From Acholoe squamosa (taxonomy: Eukaryota > Annelida > Polychaeta > Phyllodocida > Polynoidae): 64,000 nt of DNA. Each line of letters starts with the position of its first letter. Within the stretch, counting starts at the first letter, position 1. This document shows positions 37,201 to 48,214 of the stretch, in pieces. Location of the stretch: NCBI GenBank assembly GCA_949317995.1, contig OX439039.1, forward strand, positions 13,011,282-13,075,281, given 5' to 3'. The notes beneath the pieces were generated by a model that made no database searches, had not been told where the DNA came from, and saw only the letters and a program-made list of their open reading frames with translations. A program made the translations under genes and the position numbers.

Positions 37201-40200
37201 AGCGCTATGAGTCTATGCTGTCATCGGCCCACGTGTTCCCTACACCCCGGCAAGCCATGCCGCTTTGTCTATAGTGTCAACCTGTTGAGTCTATGCTGTC
37301 ATCGGCCCACGGTCGGCTTGAACCCGCCGAGCGCGTCCACACCTCCCGGTCTGCCGCGGCGCTAGCGCTATGAGTCTATGCTGTCATCGGCACACGGTGT
37401 GACGGTCGGCGTCAAACCCGCCGAGCAAATCTACAGCGACCGGGCTGCCGAATTGCTGGCTATATGAGTTCAAGCTGTCATCGGCACACGGTCGGCGTCA
37501 AACCCGCCGAGCGCCCGTCGACACCTCCCGGTCTGCCGCGCTGCTGGCTATATGAGTTCAAGCTGTCATCGGCGTATGGTGGGCCTTATCCCCGGCGAGC
37601 GCGTCAACACCTCCCGGTCTGCCGCGGCGCTAGCGCTATGAGTCGATGCTGTCATCGGCCCACGTGTTCCCTACACCCCGGCAAGCCACACCGCATTGTC
37701 AACCTGTTGAGTCTATGCTGTCATCGGCACACGGTCGGCTTGAACCCGCCAAGCGCCTTGACACCTCCCGGTCTGCCGCGGTGCTGGCGCTATGAGTTCA
37801 AGCTGTCATCGGCGCATTTTCCCAAATGAGATGTTGGAAAAACCCGCGTATAAGGCGCACCCCAAACTCAAGGCAATTTACCTCCCGCGTATAAGACCCA
37901 TGAACGATCTGATTCGCGTATAAGACGCGCCTTCTACGCGGGAGATTACGGTACTGATAAAAGCGATCAGATGGGTACCAGTTGCCCCCCCCCACCCCGG
38001 GAGGCCTGCAGTGAATAGATGGCATTATTTCATTGGCAGATAATCAATCCCGCTAGGTTGGTATATTGTAATTTCAGTGCATATATTCTTCTCATAGTCT
38101 TTAACAATACACAACAGGTTTACAAGACATACAAATTGACTTAGATGAACAAACATAGGGTGTAGAGTATAGCAGGGAGGTTTTGACCGTTGGTGGGTAT
38201 GATAGCTGTTGTCGCATAATGTGTGAAGGTGAGCTAGGTTCTTTGATGAGTTACTTTACCTATTCCTGTTTTCTTTACCTAAACGTCGGTTTCAAATTTA
38301 AGTCAGACTCAGGTTTTGTGCACTAGAAAATTACTACCGTAAACTCCCGCGTATAAGACGCGTCCTCTACGCCAAACAAAATGCTGAGGGGTCTTATAGG
38401 ATGTACTGAAATTGGGGGTGTGTCTTATACGAGGGGTAATTTTACTATAGAAATGAACTGAATTTACAAATTTGGTACCTAAGAGGTGCGTCTTATACGC
38501 AAAAATGCTTCTCACTAGAAGGGAGTGCGTCCTATACGCGCAACGCGTCTTCTGCGCGGGAGTTTACGCTAAATCTAAAATGACATGTATGAGGAATAGC
38601 TATGCTATGCTTTTGTATTCACCCCCCCCCCTTTTCATTATTATTTACTTTTTTATCTGAATCTCTCTTTGTGAAAGTTTGGCAGGTATTGACACCGTGT
38701 GGCACATCCTGTCTCTCTGCTTACATGGACCTGAACAATATAGTTCCTATGCTGCTGGTATTTACTACGGCCGCATTAGTGCAGCATGACAAAAATAGAG
38801 CATGCTGCGTCAAAGCATTATGTCACCGTTAAGAGGTTAAACTGTACTGGTTAGATAGCAAATAATCCTATCTTGTCTGACAATAGTAAATATCATACCA
38901 ACAGGTTCATTCATCCATGAGTTTTGTCATCCATGAATTAATTTCTTTGTCTAAATCAATGGGGGGAAAAACAGATGATAACATGCAAGTGTAGATACAG
39001 AAACTTGGCTGTATGCAACAAAAGTTGTAATGCGAACTATTGAACATGCATCACACGAAACAATATCCATAACTTGCCTTTTTTCCATTCTTAAACTGTA
39101 AGCACAGAAGGTGAGTAATACAACGCATAAATGTTATGGGTCGATGGCGAGATTATACTAGATTTTTCTCCATATTTCAATGATGACATGTCAATAAATA
39201 TTTAATTAAAGAACAATTCCAGAGATGTCTCTAGGATAGAGAGCAAACAAAACTTGAGATACTTATGGAGGGTCAATCTAGTTTTCGTAGTGGGGATGAT
39301 AAAGGGGATTACAATTGAAGTCAAGAACTATTGGTGGGATTTGTTAGAAATATAAATAGGCATACTGCATAATTGTGTTTAACTGTTATGCGATACTTTG
39401 ATTTAGTCAGCTGTTAGTATCTTCATTTTAAGTTACCAGGTATGCTAGCTTACACATCCACAAAGTTTTAAAGGATTTATAAGATTGACTTTATTCTTTC
39501 AGTTATCAATCATTGCACCAGTTTTGAAGGGGGGAATTACCAAAAGTCCTTATACAAGACAGGCGGTAGTTCAAAGTCTATTATTACTTAAGCGTTATTT
39601 CAATATCCTCTTATCCCCGCCGCTTACTTGAGACCAGCATTTATATGAAATCCAGTACCTAAGCGTGATGATACAGAGCATTGTCATAGAACTTAATTAT
39701 CTTCCGTGTGAATGTTCCACACACAGTTTGTTTTGTGTTTAGTACTCACAAAGAGGGGTTGGTATGACTTGGGAATCAACCTTTTAGTTGAAAAGCTCCT
39801 TAATCCCTTTACTGCCTTAGGCTAAAGAGAGATAATGCAGGAATGCAATATACCCATTGGTCTTCAAGATGCATGAATAAAGTGCTGGCAGATTCCCTGC
39901 ATGTACTTCATTTAGGGATGAAAGTCACAGAGCACGAAAATCCCTGAAATGGCCCAATATTCGCCCCAAAAACCTGGGTTTCTATATGAATGTATAGGGC
40001 CCTGGTACTTCAACATCCCTGAAATCAGGGAATTCCCTGAAGACTTTCATCCCTGTTCTTTGATGCTTCATGCCGCGTTATCAACCCTGTAGAGTCAGCA
40101 TGATGCACGACAGTAGGCTTGGTGAGTTACTCGCCAGGGCTACATTCATGCATCATTATGACGACCAATTGGCATGATGCATGAATGCATGGTGAGAGTA

Positions 40201-43200
40201 GTGTACATGTATTTATACCTGATTTCTCTGTATGTTGAAGATGACAGGTATTAGTGTGAAGGGAGTGTTGTGGAACCATGTGGACGTCGTGTGCACCTGA
40301 CACTGCCGTCGCAGGACAATGCATGGATGTGACAAAATGTGCTCTGCACATATCCTGAAATATTAATATACGTATTAACAGGCTGTATTGGGATTATGAC
40401 ATTATTTCAGAGTATATATGCTGAACTACAGAATAGAACTATCAGTACCATATTTGTGATACAATGCAGCTTTATTTCTGATGGTAACGGTGGAATATGG
40501 ATCATGCCCCATAAACTTAACAAATGAGCTCTGTATCTCACCCCCCATGAGATAACCCACTCCCGTATCTCACGGCCAGTAACAGCCTGCCAAATGGCCA
40601 TTAAACTTGTATAGACATCATTTTATGTCAGTCTAAAGGATTTTGTAACATTTCTGACGAAGATAACATGAAATAGATATAAAGGTTCACTCGGATTGGG
40701 TCTGACTGAGGGTTATCTCACCTGGCTTTGCCTCATGAGATAACCACGGTAATACCCAATCCTTGTGAAATTTGTATATACATGACATACTGTTATTTTC
40801 TGATCACACATTCAAAATGACAAGACAAAAAAAAAACAGAGCCGCTGAGACACAGCCCATACACGCTAAGAAAGTTTCATCCGACTGGTAAGTTTGGCAT
40901 AACCCTAAAGATGGTGCTCCTCATCTACATGCTTCATACGTACCCGGCAATCCCTACACCGAATCCTGCAAATCTGTGTACATGTTCTGAAATCAGAAAA
41001 TTGTTGATTTTTAAAAAGTCATCAGGAGTCAATGAAGTTTCTTAATGAATGACAATGTCATACTCTCCTATACCACTTTGGTTTATTGCATGATTGGAAT
41101 GATATACCATAGACATAGTATACATAAGTACTACAATATCAAATAACAACCCAGGTACGCCTTGTAGCTTTTCTGTGACACTTTTTGTGGAGTGTGCACA
41201 GGTAGCTCTCAGCTATTAGTAGAGAGGCCAGCCATTCGGCCAACTCTCGCCACCATATGTGTAACAGTGCTAAAAGACTCAACATTAAACATGCCCTGGA
41301 CTATCTACAATGGATGTAGCTGGGGTATGGTGTATTATAGTATATCAGTAGTACAGGAGGGGTCTAAATCTTCATGATCAAGTGATATTCCAATTGTTTC
41401 TTTCAATTGATATAGCTATCATTAGAGTGGGAAAATTGCTAACACTAAGAATCTCTCCATGACCTGGGAGTTTTCCTGGTAGGTGTATCTCACTAACCAT
41501 GATAGAGCACCCCCCCCCCCTTGAACCACCATCGATAGATAGGCCAACCACTTATCATCAACATAAGACCTGCTAAATAGCAATATATATTGCCGGATTT
41601 TTGGGAGAGGGTGTATTTGTAGTGGAATGTAGAACTACGTTAATCTACCTAATATTTGGCTATGAATATGGTTTAAACATATGTATCACTATCATTTCAC
41701 TTTAAAGTTAAAAAAAATTTTACCATAATCTCCCGCATATAAGGCGCCTTATAGTATTCTTTAGTGCGCCTTATAGTATTCTTCCAAGTTGGGGGTGCGC
41801 CTTGTATGCGGGGTAGGGAGATATATCAATTGAGGACATAAAGTTGTTTGAATTTTATCTCACCTCGTGCCTTCCTTACGGCCGACACTCAAGGGTGAGA
41901 GGTACCGCGGGTAGTATCCACACCGAAGTGAGATTACCCTTGTGGCGTTGTGCCCGGACCCTAGTCTAATGGGGAGGGGAGATGATGGTGACCGAATCTA
42001 TGGGAAGGTAGAAAGCACGCCCCTACACATTTACCGAGGCAATGGTTCTTTAACATGTCACTAAAGGCCACACCAAAAAGATGTTGGTCTATGGATTCCT
42101 AGCTGGAAAAGTGAGGCGAGCGAAAAAAAAATTATTTTAAAAAAAATTTGTCAAACATCACAAAGAGAAAACTTATAGAAAGTGAAGCGAGCGAAATCCG
42201 TAGACGAGATTTTTTTCAAAGAAAAAAAATATTTGTATTTTCGAAAATATGGAGAGGGAAATCTGTAAACCAACTTATTTTTTTGGTGTGGCCTAATCTT
42301 ATAACGTGCATCAAAATACATGTTAGATGGTACGACAATCATTCAGACGCCGATCTTAATCTTCAGTAGATCAGACGTGTCTTGTGCCACCCTGTACTGC
42401 AAGTGTCGATAAGCTAAATACATGTACAGGGGTAGACACTAACTTTTCCAGCCATTGGCCACCCGGAGCTAAAACTGTGGGCCCAGAAGAGCCACTATAC
42501 TTTTTAAAAGAGAAATTATAGGTATCTTTAATAAATTCACAATATAACCTAACATGGATGGATAGATTCCTACTGATATTCTCTTTACAACGATATATAA
42601 CAAGCCGATACTCATATGTCACCTTTTATAGATCATCTATAAAATTTGACATATGAGTATAGATGTCACTCTGTAAATTTCTGTGGGCCATCCCGGGCCC
42701 ACAGGAAGGTAATTCTTGGGAAAGCTGCGGGCCCACAGGCCAAACTGCGAGCCATTGGCCAGCGTTAGTGTCTACCCCTGCATGTATGATATGGAGTTGA
42801 TTTAAATTAAAGACTCAAGGTGATGTGTATAAAGTTTGAAGAAGATCAGACTTCAGAGTCTATCACTGTACATGTGACTATGCCTACCGTATTCATTCTA
42901 ATAAGCGCACATGTGCGGAAAATAAATTGTTAGATGCTCAATTCTTTTAATCAAATATTAATTATAATAAGTGCACCCCCTGAAGCAATAAAACCGTTTT
43001 TTCTGCCCTAAAATTTAAAAATTCTTTAATTTTACACATCTTTTATGTAAATTGACATCAGGGGGTTGCTCTCATGGACCAAAAAGAGGGGTGTGCGCTT
43101 GGGGAGTGATTATTTTTAACAACAGGAGGGGGCTGGTGGGTTTGAGTGGGGGGGGGGGTCAGAATTTTTTCAACCCCTTGACCAGGGAGGTCAGATTTTT

Positions 43201-46200
43201 TTGCCCCCTTGACTAGGGGGGTCAAAATAATTTCACCTGTTTTCAGCGAAAAAGCCTGCGTGTTACTATAGGTTAAAAGGGCGCGTTCCTACGTGATTTT
43301 TTGCAATTTAACCCCTTTGAGAGGGGGGGCCGAATTTTTTCGCATGTCCGCACGCAAACCCAAAAGCCCCCCCCCCCCCCCGTTGTTAAAAAATGATCAC
43401 TCCCTAATTAGATAGGCACTGACCTATCTGCTGTGTGCAGGTCTGCTAGTGCAGGTGTGAAAGTTGTGATCATGCACAGCTGTAACCTCACTTGTCTTTC
43501 CAAATTGATTTTGAAGCTATTCATAGGAGTATCAGGACAACCAAGGTACCATTTTAAAGGGCTTGAAGGGATCTATAGGATTTTTAATTTAAGATCAGGA
43601 ACAGAGAACAAAACCATTCTCCACACCTAAGTTGAACCAAAACTTTAAAAGCTTTTCATGAGGAAGATGACATAGCACATAAAAAAGAATGGGTTGCATG
43701 CATTCTCTGGTTAAAAATGGTCTAGAAAATGTTTAGATTTATTTTTTCTATAGGGCCCCCAGATGTTTGACAGACAGCCCCAAATTTGTGACCTGTGGTT
43801 CACTCAGAGACTTGCTCCAGCTTCCCAATGTTAGGTAGTTCCTTGTTTACCAATACTCTACCCTATGCATTCTATCTGTTGTGCAATGGATAGGTATGGT
43901 GAAAAGAAGGAGATTTTCTTTTTGAATGATGTCTTTATGTCAATTTAAAGGGAAATTATAACCAGTCAAAGCTCTCATAAAGGACCACACAATTCTGTGG
44001 TGATTCTCACCGACTGCTAAAATGGGTCAAAAATTTGAGTCTAAATAAAGAATTTTGAATTATTGTACTGATATAAAATGTATCAATATCCATAACCTTG
44101 TGCATAATCTTGAATCTCAAAAAAGAAAATCATTAAAAATAGTGATATAAGTGAACTACATTCTCCTGTCTTCAACTCGCTTGATCACAAAATTGGGTCC
44201 TATTTAAACTCTTCACTATGGGCCCGTATGGCAGAATTATGGGTTCGATTTGACATCTTGAACCAGTGATAATTTCCCTTTAAACTGGCATAAAGACTTC
44301 ATTTAAAAGGCAAATCCACTTCTTTTCATTAGCTCTTTCCAATGCTCAATAGATAACATCCAAGGGATGAAGTTTTGAAAAATAGGTAAGTGCTTATATT
44401 AGAGCATGTGCCCTTTAATATTAGAATGAATACGGTATGCCTTTGAAATAGATGGGGCCCCATTCCATCATGCAAAATGTAGGCTAGAAGTAGAAGAGAG
44501 TCGCTCATTTTGATCCTTGTGTAAATTATTTATAGGTGCCGTACAGCAGAGATGTCAGTTGGGTATGGGCTAAACCTCTGAAAATGTTTGGGTGTTAGCA
44601 AAGCACCCATTCCCCCAATGTATTGTGCTAAAACACCCATCTTGTCTTCATTTCAACCTGTTCCTCTCACTCAAAAACATTAAAACCATCTCTAGAATGG
44701 ATGGTCATAGAAAGACAATTAAAAACACGGCATGAGAACTTCAGCCAATCAGCAGCCAGCTTAGATTCATGTCCTCTGAAATGAGATTTCAGAGATGCTC
44801 TGATCTCTGAAAGGTGGTTTGTATAGCAATGGCTAGAGGGCAGCACAAGGCATGCTTAATTACACCTGCTGAAGCCTGAACTATGCTCAGCATTAGGCTC
44901 CCTAGAAGTAGAAAGGAAATGTTGTAAGGTAATCTATGATTAATGGCAGGGTTCTCCACAGAATGTAAAATCACACCGTAAAATCCTGCAGCGAGCTGGC
45001 GTAAAATTTCATTTGGTAACGTCCTAAGCCTTATGGTAGGCTAAATTTGGTTGTTTAGTCTCATTCATGACAGTGTGGGGATTACAGATGGGAATTTAAC
45101 AAAGAAATTAAAAGTATTTTCATAAACATGGCCATAACTTTTGTTCTAATTGGCCGATTTGCAAAATTCAAAAACCTATATGAAGCTAAAATGACACCGG
45201 CGGTGATTCTGAGATGAAATCACACCGGCGGCAGTAAAAATCACACCGGCGGCCCACCGGCGTCATTACAGTGTGAGGAGAACCCTGTAATGTAATTCTC
45301 TCTTTCAAAATAATGACCACAAGTTGGAAGCCTACAGAGCAATATTGGAGCAGCAGACATAGAGAGAACTAAACGACTGTGGTGTACGAGGTGGCCGATC
45401 CACCCCTCGGGAGTCGTCTCCCTCGAGGGCGTGGATCGGCCACCGAGGACACCAGGGGAGTTTAGTTCTCTATTTATTTTATGTTTTTAGATGGTTTAAA
45501 TAAGGAAAAATCAGCAAAATCCGTTACCGTAGTTCCCTGTACGAGCAGCGGTCCGCCATTTTGAATATTTACATGCACCCGGAACGAGGCTGCGGTACCA
45601 GATCGGCCGCTGTGGTGGATCGGTACACGTTACGCCACTGGGGGTGTGGCGATCGGCCCCACAATGTTATCTCTACGTAGGCACTGACATAACTGCCATG
45701 CGCGCGTCTGCCGTGCGCAGAGGCTAAAAGTGTGATTCAGCAAAGATGGAGCAGCTGAAGTTGACATGTCTTTACTTATTGATTCTGAAGCTGTTAGGGT
45801 ATCATTTTAACGGGCTTGAAGACGACTTCAATATGCATGTATTTGTTTAATAAATTGAAGAGAAAAAAATCATGTTTCTTCTAGGTGAACTCAAAACTTA
45901 AGTTCAGGAGCATTTTATGGTATGAAGAATGCATCTCACATAGTTAAAAATGGCACTCACATATTCCCTGGTTAAATAAGGTCGAGAAAATGTCTAGTTT
46001 TCTTCTTTCTAATAGGCAGCAGTGTGTTTTTTAAGCAACTACAAAATCATGACCTATTAACTCTGTGAGGGGGAGTGAGAGATTAGCTTTAACACCTCCC
46101 CCACTGCAGCACACCTATAGCCACCACTGGAGGGACCACCTGGAGGTGGCCCCTACTGGAGGGCTGACTACCAGGACCTCTCTGACTGACTAGTAGGGCT

Positions 46201-48214
46201 TTACTTTGAAGTATGAACATCAGTCAGAGGGTGGGGGAGGGTTAAGGCCCCAGGTACTGATCCCTGAGGCTGGGGGAACTCCATTCTAGTCAAGTGAACA
46301 TTCCCCTAGCTTGGGCCTAAAAAAAATCAATAAATTTGACCTTTGACCTTAAAATGACCTTGACCTGACCTAGATCAAGGTCAGGCCATAGGTCATTTGA
46401 ATCACCCCTTAATGACCTTTTCTCAAGTTTTTATTTCAAGTTCCTAGTGTCAATATCTTCTGAGAAACAGTGATTTAAGTGTTCCAGGCATTTCTGACCA
46501 CAACTAGCATGATCACAAAATTTGAACCCTGATTAAACTCTTAAGTATGGGTTATTGTGGCAGAATATTGGGGTCATTTTGTGGTCTTTGGATGGTCATA
46601 ACACCACTTTGAATTAAGGGCTCGCAAGGGGCAGCTCCCACAAAAACATTTTGACATGTAGAATAAGTAAAAATCTTAATAAACCTGGACATATTATACA
46701 TAGTTGGAAGTGTAATTAATGCCTTTATCAATTTCCTTCCATCCACCGATTTCTGTTGTCAATGGAATGTGAATGGAACAAAAACGTTCTTTTTTAGCTT
46801 ACTTTGCTTAGAACATCATTATAGGATAAAAATCTGTCATCTATGTTACTTCTAATGATTTCAGATGGATTTTGGAGGGATTTCTGAGGGCACTTTTCTT
46901 TCTTCTCTTGATACTCCAATTATTAAGGTCTACAGAGCTGTTCAAAGTTGGGTTGTCATTCAAAAAGTGTAATTTTCACCTATTTTCGCCTATTTTCCCT
47001 TGTAAATTACACTTTTTGAATGACAACGCAAATTTGAACAGCTCTGTAGACCTTAATAATTGGAGTATCATCAAAAGAAAAAAGTGCCCTCGGAAATCCC
47101 TCCAAAATTCTTCTCTACTCATCCAAATTGAAAATTATGACAATCTTCTACCCCCTAGTGCTGTTCTAAGCAAAAAGAACTAAAAAAGAACATGTTTTTT
47201 TTCCATAAACATTCCAAAGACAACAGAATATTACAGGATGGAAGGAAATTAATAGAGGCATTGATTACGCTTCCAACCATGTATAATATGTACAGGTTTG
47301 ATTCATTGAGACGAAAAGTCCCGTAACTACGGCAACGGTCCGACGTCGGCACACCGGAAGCCGGGGACAAACTGGTGCTCTGTGCTCTACTCTCCCCTCT
47401 ATGTATCATAATTAAAATGCTACACTGGAGCCCTGCACATATTTCAAATACATATTATGGCCATTATACTGCTCCAATCTCTTATTTATAAATACAGTAT
47501 CATCATCTCTCCCATTAGATCATACTGGCTTGATGACAATATGATATTATGCGATATATTTGGAGAATTTACATATTGAATGGTGCTCACAATGATGAGG
47601 CAGACAAAATTGTCCCCCACACAAGATGGCGCGCATCGTGTACACGTGACATGTTACCTTGGAGAATAGCTATGATACGTGGTTACCGTCCGGACGAATG
47701 TGTTTTACATTTATTCTACATGAAAATTTGTTTTTGAGATAGAGACTTCATTCAAAAAGCAAATCCACCTCTTTTCTTGAGAACTATCCAATAGTATGCA
47801 GATAGAATAGATGGTAATATAAAGTTTTAAAAAACTAGGTAAGTGCCTACTCTACGGGAAGAAGTTATTCACATAAAATAAGGGTGTGGAAACCCCACCC
47901 CACACTAGCAAACCCGTGACACAGACGATCCTCAGTCTAGCCTACTCTAGGGGGTCTAGGGACCGAGCAGACACTTTAAAGATTAAACTTTTGCACAGAC
48001 AGTGAGACACTGAGACAGCTGATTTTTGCATCCATTTCAATTTACCTTTCGGTGGTTTCATGGTAATAAAAGCTTCACCCCCGTGTTCCGAAAGGGGATT
48101 AGAAGGCCGTCCGTAATGCCCTGATGTCGACGGGGGTGTCTCTAATCCTTCTCGACCTCTAGGAGATCGAGAATGATGTGGGTCCTGCATCATATCTGGT
48201 CTAATCCCCGACAT
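34285..48214 (-). CDS. SLC25A46: Solute carrier family 25 member 46 (8 exons, 465 aa)
   Basis: Outer mitochondrial membrane carrier-fold protein, known in animals to act in mitochondrial fission/cristae organisation and lipid flux with MFN2, OPA1 and MICOS rather than as a classical exchanger. Minus-strand coding exons, 5' to 3': 48214-48046, 40986-40944, 40354-40219, 36739-36639, 36353-36297, 36027-35970, 35477-35262, 34902-34285. All junctions are GT/AG and in frame (1398 nt). Family landmarks: RFAGFGVGIA (exon 2), HPCIVLRRQCQV (exon 3), MWKGVGSAM and SEFTPLP (exon 4), EHLLLKG (exons 5-6), TPFYAASLVETVQ (exon 6), LYPLETVLHRL and QGTRTIIDNTD (exon 8). The start MSGIRPDMM at 48214 has a good context (aag before ATG). 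An in-frame ATG further upstream is a weaker alternative. The C-terminus has a Gln/Pro/Tyr-rich extension of about 80 aa absent from vertebrate proteins. Confidence 0.92.
36974..37953. mobile_element. 980-bp MITE, CCGTA...GCGC family, in SLC25A46 intron 3
   Basis: 27-bp perfect terminal inverted repeats beginning TACCGTAATCTCCCGCGTAG and a TA duplication. GC-rich, unlike its surroundings. Its interior is an array of about 100-bp units. No transposase, so it must have moved in trans. Confidence 0.9.
37190..37815. repeat. ~100-bp GC-rich tandem units inside the MITE
   Basis: About seven variable units containing tgctgtcatcggc, cacggtcggc, aacccgccgagcgc, acacctcccggtctgccgc and ctatgagt. Two unit flavours alternate (one with tgttccctacaccccggcaa). 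Rich in CpG. Confidence 0.85.
38335..38571. mobile_element. MITE, CCGTA...GCGC family, 237 bp
   Basis: Starts taccgtaaactcccgcgtat, ends cgcgggagtttacgcta. Same length as, and the reverse complement of, the copy at 52613-52849. Shares internal blocks such as gcgtagaggacgcgtctta. Located in SLC25A46 intron 3. Confidence 0.9.
39914..40054. mobile_element. 140-bp MITE-like repeat (AGGGATGAAAGTC ends), copy 2
   Basis: Nearly identical to 28347-28486, same orientation, with the same 13-bp inverted ends. Sits 165 bp from SLC25A46 exon 3, in intron 3. Confidence 0.85.
41229..41380 (+). repeat. Dispersed repeat, copy 2 (mate at 11172-11310)
   Basis: Contains catgccctggactatctac, aatggatgtag and gtagtacaggaggggtctaa, the reverse complement of the copy at 11172-11310 with moderate divergence. 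Confidence 0.7.
41721..41821. mobile_element. Short MITE remnant, CCGTA...GCGC family
   Basis: Left end taccataatctcccgcatat and a degenerate right end gcgccttgtatgcggggtag; tandem gcgccttatagtattctt inside. Confidence 0.65.
42065..42292. mobile_element. 228-bp MITE, AGGCCACACCAAAAA ends
   Basis: Inverted ends AGGCCACACCAAAAA / TTTTTGGTGTGGCCT, continuing as ttggt...gatt. Inside, the phrase gaggcgagcgaaa recurs as gaagcgagcgaaa. Superfamily uncertain. In SLC25A46 intron 1. Confidence 0.75.
42427..42780. mobile_element. 354-bp hAT-like MITE (CAGGGGTAGACACTAAC ends)
   Basis: Inverted ends CAGGGGTAGACACTAAC/GTTAGTGTCTACCCCTG, flanked by CATGTA on both sides (42421-42426 and 42781-42786). The CAGGGGT end is typical of hAT elements, which usually give 8-bp duplications; here six clear bases remain. 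Confidence 0.75.
42885..44437. mobile_element. 1.55-kb non-autonomous transposon, TACCGTATTCATTCTAATA ends
   Basis: 19-20-bp perfect inverted ends (42885 and 44437) with TA flanks; the ends resemble those of the CCGTA...GCGC family. The interior is an imperfect inverted repeat (arms 43860-43975 and 44270-44385, sharing tttaaagggaaattat), has no transposase frame, and contains a Harbinger-type MITE at 43102-43404. Confidence 0.75.
43102..43404. mobile_element. Harbinger-type MITE, copy 2, 303 bp
   Basis: Ends GGGAGTGATTATTTTTAACA and the inverse at 43404; same layout as 9190-9498 (ggtgggtttgag, then three G-run/tcaaaat blocks, then ttcgcatgtccgc). Flanks TTG/TAA, so the target duplication has decayed or is absent. 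Confidence 0.8.
44947..45287. mobile_element. 341-bp hAT-like MITE (CAGGGTTCTCC ends)
   Basis: Inverted ends CAGGGTTCTCCACA/GAGGAGAACCCTG. Flanks both contain TAATG. Three internal tcacaccggcggc repeats. Lies in SLC25A46 intron 1. Confidence 0.7.
45361..45472. repeat. 112-bp hairpin-forming sequence
   Basis: Arms agagaactaaac...gaggtggccgatccac and gtggatcggccaccgagg...gtttagttctct; inner stem continues with cccctcg/cgaggg around a tcgtct loop. GC-rich against an AT-rich background. Could be the core of a small element or an RNA hairpin; no evidence of expression. Confidence 0.8.
45675..46075 (+). repeat. Dispersed repeat, related to 43415-43830
   Basis: Shares, in the same order and direction, taggcactgac, gaagct, accattttaa or atcattttaa followed by gggcttgaag, and ctggttaaa...ggtc..gaaaatgt with 43415-43830. 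The 43.4-kb copy lies inside the 1.55-kb transposon, so this is probably a second, more decayed member of it. Confidence 0.6.
46339..46412. promoter_or_regulatory. Cluster of nuclear-receptor half sites (TGACCT)
   Basis: tgacctttgaccttaaaatg, accttgacctgaccta, then tcaaggtcaggccataggtc. The first pair is a DR1 (TGACCT-T-TGACCT), the classic HNF4/RXR-type site. In SLC25A46 intron 1; function unproven. A similar but looser cluster is at 7040-7070. Confidence 0.35.
46681..47299. mobile_element. 619-bp foldback element
   Basis: Imperfect inverted repeat of nearly its whole length around 46990. Outer ends aaacctggacatattataca and the inverse tgtataatatgtacaggttt. The inner 65 bp per arm (tactccaattattaaggtct...) are almost perfect around a 25-bp ttttcgcc-rich loop. 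In SLC25A46 intron 1. Confidence 0.85.
47306..47710 (-). repeat. Dispersed repeat module, copy 1
   Basis: Contains cattgagacgaaaagtcccg, taactacggcaacggtc, acaccggaagccggggacaa, and later gtctccaatctcttatttat-like and ccgtccggacgaat blocks. The whole module occurs inverted at 50420-50830. It abuts the foldback element. Confidence 0.8.

Noticed and set aside
40490-40760. Repeated gagataac/gttatctca phrases as an element
   Set aside because: Short, scattered matches without defined ends.
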